Assembly (NCBI GenBank): GCA_965224535.1
Contig: CBDCZR010000032.1
Location: forward strand, 62,001-126,000
Direction: 5' to 3'
Source of the DNA: JBCDHN01 sp965224535
GTDB lineage: Bacteria > Verrucomicrobiota > Verrucomicrobiia > Verrucomicrobiales > DEV007
DNA: 64,000 nucleotides
This document shows positions 62,401-64,000 of this stretch, in pieces; positions within the stretch are counted from its first letter, which is position 1, and the number at the start of each line of letters is the position of its first letter. The notes under the pieces are model-generated. The model searched no databases. It was not told the origin of the DNA and saw only the letters and a list, made by a program, of their open reading frames with translations. A program made the translations under genes and the position numbers.

Positions 62401-64000
62401 AACATCACCGGGCCTACGTTGACGATGGTGGCGTCGCTACCGGCACCAGCGGTGTTCAGGCCGATTTGACCGGTCACATCCAACTGATCCAGGGTGATGT
62501 CGGCATTGGCTCCGGTAGTTTCAAAACAGGCGTCGCCTTCCACGTCCAAAACTCCGCTGTCGGTGATCGCACCACCGGCCAACACATCGAGGTTACCTTG
62601 GATGGTCGACGCGCCCAGGTCGATGGCGTTTCGATCGACTAATTCCACGTTGTTGGCGGTGTTGACCGAAACCGCGCCGGTGAAGTCGTTGTTCGCGCTG
62701 TCGAGCACGATGTCATTGGCCGCGCCGGCGTCCAGGTCACTGGTTCCTTCGACATCGAGCGATCCGGTTGTATCCGTGATGGTTCCGCCGGCTGCGTTGT
62801 TGGCATCGGTTTCAATGTCCAGATTCCCGTCCACGTTGACCGTGCCGGATACGACCACATCGCCACCGGCATCGACGTTCAGATCGTTGGCGGTGTTGAT
62901 ATTCCCCAAATTGATGCCGTTGGCGTCGTCCAAACTCGCATTGTTGGCATTGGTGATATTCACCGGGCCGCTGAAGTCGTTCGCCGCGTTGTCCAGCGTG
63001 ATGTCCTGATCGCCGGCGTCCAGCGTCGTCGTTCCGTCTATGGTGACCACGCCTGCGCCGGAATCGGTAATCGTTCCGCCCGTGCTGCCACTGTTAGCAA
63101 TGGTGTCGATATCCGCGTTGCCGTTGACGTCCACCGTGCCGGTAATGTCCACGTTGCCGCCGGTATCCACGTCCAAGTTGCCTGCGGCGTTCACATTGTC
63201 TAGCGTCAGCGAATTCGTGTCGTCCAAGGCAACGTTGGTGGCCGCGGTGACAGTTACGGCGCCAACGAAATCGTTACCCGTGTTGTTGAGCGCGATGTTG
63301 GACGTTCCCGCGTTCAAGGTCGTTGTGCCAGTGATGTTTACCACGCCAGCGCCGGAAATGTCTCCGGGGCCGCCATTGGCTGTGGAGTCAATATCCGCTG
63401 TTCCCGTCACCGTGACCGGTCCGGACACGTTTACCGCACCCCCGGTATCGACGTTCAGGAATCCACCCGCCGTAACGTTGCCCAGGTTGATGTCATCGAC
63501 GTCATCCAAGCTCACATCGTTGGCCGTGACGTTGACGGCGCCGCCAAAGTCATTGGTCGCATTATCCAGCGTCACATTGTTGGTTCCTGCGGCGATGGTC
63601 GTGGTTCCGTCCACGGTCACAGCCTCGCTATCTGTGATTGCGTCGTTATTGGTGATACTCAGGTTGCCATCGACATCCAATCCACTCGCGCCTGCGTTAG
63701 CGCCGCCGATGTTCAGCGCCCCCATGTTGTCGATGGCGAAATCAGTCCCGGAACTGCCTTCCAGGTTGGAAATCTGGGTTTCCAGCGCGTTCCCGGGTCC
63801 AACGCTACCAATACTGCCATTGGGCGCATTCAAAACGGCGTTTGCCGCCACCACTTCTTTGTGCGCGTCGCCACCGTCGATGATATTTCCATTGGCCGTG
63901 TCCACGGAAACCGAACTCGTGGTTTGCAGGCCGCCAAGAGTCACGTCGCCGCCGGCGTCCACATCAATGGTCCCGCTGCCCGCGTCGATCAGCGCGCCAT
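59409..64000 (-). CDS. Giant repetitive adhesin-like protein (N-terminus outside window)
   Basis: The frame is open from 64000 to the stop at 59409, so at least 1530 residues are seen and the start is off the edge. About the first 1030 residues are a chain of imperfect repeats of about 70-80 residues, built from phrases such as TTLDANGNDIALDNAGND, NVTLVDQNAIDLGNSNV and GNLDVDAGGAITDSGT. They are rich in Asp, Asn and Gly and free of Cys except for a few ACxET segments, consistent with a beta-helix or filamentous-hemagglutinin-like surface rod. The last 500 residues form several beta-rich modules, among them an Ig-like one (DAYSTIVVTLHDEISGFTR). No C-terminal outer-membrane barrel or LPxTG-type motif is present, so the export route must be encoded in the missing N-terminus or elsewhere. 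Confidence 0.88.
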   Translation of the reverse strand, partial: GALIDAGSGTIDVDAGGDVTLGGLQTTSSVSVDTANGNIIDGGDAHKEVVAANAVLNAPNGSIGSVGPGNALETQISNLEGSSGTDFAIDNMGALNIGGANAGASGLDVDGNLSITNNDAITDSEAVTVDGTTTIAAGTNNVTLDNATNDFGGAVNVTANDVSLDDVDDINLGNVTAGGFLNVDTGGAVNVSGPVTVTGTADIDSTANGGPGDISGAGVVNITGTTTLNAGTSNIALNNTGNDFVGAVTVTAATNVALDDTNSLTLDNVNAAGNLDVDTGGNVDITGTVDVNGNADIDTIANSGSTGGTITDSGAGVVTIDGTTTLDAGDQDITLDNAANDFSGPVNITNANNASLDDANGINLGNINTANDLNVDAGGDVVVSGTVNVDGNLDIETDANNAAGGTITDTTGSLDVEGTSDLDAGAANDIVLDSANNDFTGAVSVNTANNVELVDRNAIDLGASTIQGNLDVLAGGAITDSGVLDVEGDACFETTGANADITLDQLDVTGQIGLNTAGAGSDATIVNVGPVMLKDTAVAGNLDVTAGGDITDTGTVEVGGTTDLDANGNDVILDTTANDFTGPVNVTNATNVTLDDKNAINLGNIAATGNLDVDSGGNVTVTGTVNVDGSANIDANANGGSTGGTIADTGAGVLDIEGATTLDAGDQNVALDNANNDFTGVVNVTNAANVALDDQNELILGNVNTAGNLDVDTAGSVEVTGTVAVGGDANIDTNANGGPGGTISDTGAGRVDVEGSTTLDANGNDIALDNAGNDFTGAVSIVSGGDVTLVDQNAIDLGNSNVSGNLNVDAGGAITDSGTLDVNGSTTLDANGNPITLDTATNDFTGPVSIVSGGNVTLVDQNAIDLGDSNVNGNLNVDATQITDSGTVDVNGSTTLDANGGNITLDTPTNDFTGPVSIVSAGNVNLVDQNALNLGASNIAGNLDVLAGGNVTDSGTISVGGNACVETTTNIVLDQLDVAGFIGLTAGGNATAVNTGTVRFKDTTTGGNLNVIATTGDIVIGPGTDIDAGGAVSLTAEDDFTLAAGGSITAASVDVRIDAGDVGEAPGTGGTANVLGSISTSTTPFAATAPLGQAGTRITGGAEADTFNITPSRTTSFMIAGAAPTTLPGDVLNIVGANGNLNPAGVPGSGVWEFNAFSGLQGVAFSSIEGDNVQPVLTGGVSTVHPEGAGPIAIFPNLVIEQANLITGAIIRFTGGYVPSEDLIYATVLPQGISVEWDPTTGSLIFTTTDGGVTAAAMQEALRSVVYDNIRRVDPTAGPRSFFVVVFDGTIRSNFIFSTIEQQRDLDPGEAPPSRFGEDGVLGDGFGSDGSENGGGTEGEGDGVLGIDSPRLAGIFNAFRHLGAYSPFGGGSQFFGGFRVDRLGLGEPGLGFDDFDRYDIGGLPLNSTLTPFFAGTADAYSTIVVTLHDEISGFTRTETVMVDGSGHWTAAFAGAELESNRSYTVTIQEYPVTHQFEGAVLPPAAVGFFNGSVIADGLTDNVNFDDVFGQIIDTSDVDVALQKLDGGGE

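Overview
The window is GC-rich (roughly 60%), gene-dense DNA that looks like a bacterium of the PVC superphylum, most likely Verrucomicrobiota. The reasons are several Tat-exported DUF1501 proteins, a DUF1549/DUF1553 protein, DUF1080 proteins, a DUF1080-dehydrogenase-cytochrome c fusion, five sulfatase genes, Gfo/Idh/MocA and sugar-isomerase-like Tat proteins, a C30-carotenoid-type gene set and an MreB-like protein. There are no tRNA or rRNA genes, no CRISPR array and no insertion sequence with a transposase.

Layout. 1-3.7 kb: a cut-off secreted hydrolase-like gene and a sulfatase (minus). 3.8-7.0 kb: a two-gene operon for an OstA/LptA-like periplasmic protein and a large TPR plus propeller-like protein. 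7.0-13.9 kb: a minus-strand operon DUF1549/1553, DUF1501, Gfo/Idh/MocA, DUF1501. 14-16.4 kb: a small membrane protein, a tandem GNAT protein and a frameshifted AMP-ligase. 16.4-19.9 kb: a minus operon DUF1501, queF, queC, D-hydroxyacid dehydrogenase. 19.9-20.3 kb: tandem hairpin repeats. 20.3-27 kb: amidase, lipoprotein and a four-gene Gld-type ABC transporter operon. 27-31 kb: leuC, an Ala-rich lipoprotein, a frameshifted uracil-DNA glycosylase and a degenerate MreB-like protein with a clear promoter and terminator. 31-36 kb: the dehydrogenase/cytochrome fusion and a sulfatase that has lost its catalytic residues. 36-43.1 kb: a nested palindromic element, hemW, two CrtI-type desaturases flanking an aldehyde dehydrogenase, and a PD-(D/E)XK-like protein with a duplicated tail. 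43.1-57.2 kb: GNAT, sulfatases, DUF1080, argB-argD-argF, a sulfatase-ceramidase-LamG fusion, a PrsW-like protease and a sugar isomerase-like protein. 57.4-64 kb: coiled-coil genes, lysA and the C-terminal part of a giant repetitive adhesin-like protein.

How the genes fit together. Much of the window is an exported glycan- and sulfate-degradation repertoire (sulfatases, DUF1080, DUF1501, dehydrogenases), as expected for a polysaccharide-degrading PVC bacterium. This is set among housekeeping biosynthesis: arginine, leucine, lysine/diaminopimelate, queuosine, heme and carotenoids.

Cautions. Five plus-strand genes (AMP-ligase, UDG, one sulfatase, argB, argD) are broken by frameshifts, four of them inside argD, so either the assembly has indel errors or these genes are decaying. 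Three genes have no ATG, GTG or TTG at the expected place and seem to start at CTG. The most unusual items are the nucleotide-site-less MreB paralogue, the orphan TPR/propeller protein, the pseudo-sulfatase, the nuclease-like gene with a tandemly duplicated tail, the nested palindromic element, and a window-wide excess of the hexamer CCTAAC/GTTAGG. All domain names are read from sequence patterns by eye, without database searches.
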